Part shown: piece by piece, positions 62,927 through 64,000 of the stretch
Layout of the letters: each line of letters begins with the position of its first letter
Position numbering within the stretch: the first letter of the stretch is position 1
Assembly: GCF_029919115.1 (NCBI RefSeq)
Contig: NZ_CP123990.1
Location: 4,056,501-4,120,500 of the forward strand
Source: Variovorax paradoxus
GTDB taxonomy: Bacteria; Pseudomonadota; Gammaproteobacteria; Burkholderiales; Burkholderiaceae_C
Reading direction: 5' to 3'
DNA: 64,000 nt
Notes under the pieces: generated by a model
What the model was told of the DNA's origin: nothing
Databases searched by the model: none
What the model saw: only the letters and a program-made list of their open reading frames with translations
Program-made: the position numbers and the translations under genes

Positions 62927-63955
62927 TCAGCGCCGTGGCGCACGCGAAGTGAAGAAGCGCTGCAGCAGGCAGAACACGAAGAGCAGCGCACCCACCACGA
63001 TGCGCGTCCACCACGAGCTCAGCGTGCCGTCGAACGAAATCAGCGTCTGGATGATCCCGAGCATCAGCACGCCGAAGAGCGTGCCCGCCACATAGCCCAC
63101 GCCGCCCGTGAGCAGCGTGCCGCCGATGACCACGGCCGCAATCGCGTCGAGCTCCAGCCCCAGCGCGTGCAGGCCGTAGCCTGAGAGCATGTAGAAGGTG
63201 AAGATCACGCCCGCCAGCGCCGAGCAGAAGCCGGACAGCGTGTACACGCCAATGAGCGTGGAGCGCACCGGCAGCCCCATCAGCATGGCCGACTGCTCGC
63301 TGCCGCCAATGGCGTAAACCGCGCGCCCGAAGGGCGTGCAGTGCGCAATGAACACCGCCGCCAGCAGCACGGCAATGGCGATCACCGCGCTGATCGAAAG
63401 CGACGCCTCGCCCCAGACCGGAATGCGGATCTGCGAAACCTGCGAATAGAACTCGTTGATGATGCTGATCGAATCGATGCTGATCAGGTAGCAAAGCCCG
63501 CGCGCCAGGAACATGCCCGCCAGCGTGACGATGAATGGCTGCAGCCTGAAGCGCTCGATGAGCAACCCCATGAACGCGCCGAAGGCCGTGCCCATGGCCA
63601 GTACCAGCGGAATGACCACCGCGGGGCTCCAGCCGTGCTTCTCGACCAGCGAGGCCGACACCATCGTGGTGAGCGCAATCACCGAACCCACCGAGAGGTC
63701 GATGCCGCCCGAAAGAATCACGAAGGTCATGCCCACGGCCACGACGATCAGGAAGGCGTTGTCGATCAGCAGGTTAAGGAACACCTGCGCCGCAAAGAAG
63801 CCGTCGTAGAACACCGAGCCCAGCGTTGCCATCAGCATGAACAGCGAAATGGTCGCGGCCAACGGAAAGTACTTCGGGTTGAGCCCCGCCTTGCCCCCTC
63901 TCCCGTGAGCGGGAGAGGGTTGGGGTGAGGGTGCAGTTTCAATCACCGCGCTCAT
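62927..63955 (-). CDS. Sugar ABC transporter permease (YjfF/RbsC-like)
   Basis: 342 aa, about 8-10 membrane helices, with the family signature AVGMTFVILSGGIDLSVGSVIALTTM and AVYAIGGSEQSAMLMGLPV. Resembles YjfF, the second permease of galactofuranose/arabinose-type importers. Residues 10-20 (PSPQPSPAHGRGG) are encoded by a palindromic sequence and look like an inserted repeat. The start overlaps the stop of the preceding permease gene (ATGA). Confidence 0.9.
   Translation of the reverse strand: MSAVIETAPSPQPSPAHGRGGKAGLNPKYFPLAATISLFMLMATLGSVFYDGFFAAQVFLNLLIDNAFLIVVAVGMTFVILSGGIDLSVGSVIALTTMVSASLVEKHGWSPAVVIPLVLAMGTAFGAFMGLLIERFRLQPFIVTLAGMFLARGLCYLISIDSISIINEFYSQVSQIRIPVWGEASLSISAVIAIAVLLAAVFIAHCTPFGRAVYAIGGSEQSAMLMGLPVRSTLIGVYTLSGFCSALAGVIFTFYMLSGYGLHALGLELDAIAAVVIGGTLLTGGVGYVAGTLFGVLMLGIIQTLISFDGTLSSWWTRIVVGALLFVFCLLQRFFTSRAPRR
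63896..63919. repeat. Palindrome within the permease gene (translated intergenic-type repeat)
   Basis: Perfect 10-bp arms CCCTCTCCCG / CGGGAGAGGG around TGAG, followed on the plus strand by TTGGGGTGAGGGTG. This matches a palindrome common in intergenic regions of many Gram-negatives. Here it is read in frame as PSPQPSPAHGRG near the N-terminus of the sugar permease, without breaking it. Confidence 0.75.
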
Positions 63956-64000
63956 GCCCGTTCCCCTTCATGCACAGGCCGCTGCACCAGCGACCGCACT
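63952..64000 (-). CDS. C-terminal end of upstream gene (probably first sugar ABC permease)
   Basis: Only the last 15 codons are in the window: VRSLVQRPVHEGERA then TGA, overlapping the next start as ATGA. Position immediately upstream of a YjfF-like gene suggests the YtfT-like partner permease. Too short to identify by sequence. Confidence 0.5.
   Translation of the reverse strand, partial: VRSLVQRPVHEGERA

Overview
The window looks like chromosome of a Comamonadaceae betaproteobacterium, most likely Variovorax or a close relative. The reasons are high GC content, Omp32-type trimeric porins, a coq7 plus OsmC pair, the gene order of the type II secretion (T2SS) locus, and an L-arabonate-type sugar operon. 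This assignment rests on gene content and style, not on a database comparison.

Layout. 1-7.1 kb: a lipocalin cut by the window edge, a four-gene minus-strand operon (Fe3+/organophosphate-type ABC transporter plus HAD phosphatase), and zwf facing it across a palindromic promoter region. 7.1-15.1 kb: a minus-strand Dpp/Opp peptide ABC transporter operon (B, M20 amidohydrolase, A, C, D, F) with a Tat-exported extradiol-dioxygenase-like protein at its end. 15.2-19.8 kb: two porin genes on opposite strands flanking coq7 and osmC. Both carry exact short tandem duplications that break the reading frame. A likely small RNA gene lies in front of the second. 19.8-22.6 kb: an orphan tyrosine recombinase and ilvA. 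22.6-34 kb: a complete T2SS core (gspC divergent from gspGHIJKLMNDEF). 34-39.8 kb: a 5'-nucleotidase, a small lipoprotein and two tandem Tat-dependent phospholipases C behind a Pho-box-like promoter. 39.8-48.2 kb: an MFS permease and a phosphonate catabolism cluster (AEP-type ABC transporter, FAD oxidase, phnX, divergent PhnZ-like HD oxygenase). 48.3-50.8 kb: a YddA/SbmA-type ABC exporter and queC. 50.8-58.6 kb: a cyanophycin locus (DUF1854 protein, ABC transporter, cphA', cphA). 58.7-60.2 kb: two paralogous secreted Cys proteins and a small conserved protein with a Pho-box-like promoter. 60.2-64 kb: the end of an L-arabinose (or similar aldose) oxidative operon with sugar ABC permeases.

How the genes fit together. 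The central theme is phosphorus and nutrient scavenging. Phospholipases C would be exported by Tat and probably secreted by the T2SS encoded just upstream. Phosphonates would be imported and cleaved by the phn cluster. Three places with CTGTCAT-like 7-4-7 direct repeats suggest PhoB control. Nitrogen and carbon storage as cyanophycin is encoded next door. No tRNA, rRNA, CRISPR array or intact insertion sequence was seen. No gene-free stretch exceeds about 300 bases, except 18070-18339, which holds the small RNA candidate and the damaged front of porin 2.
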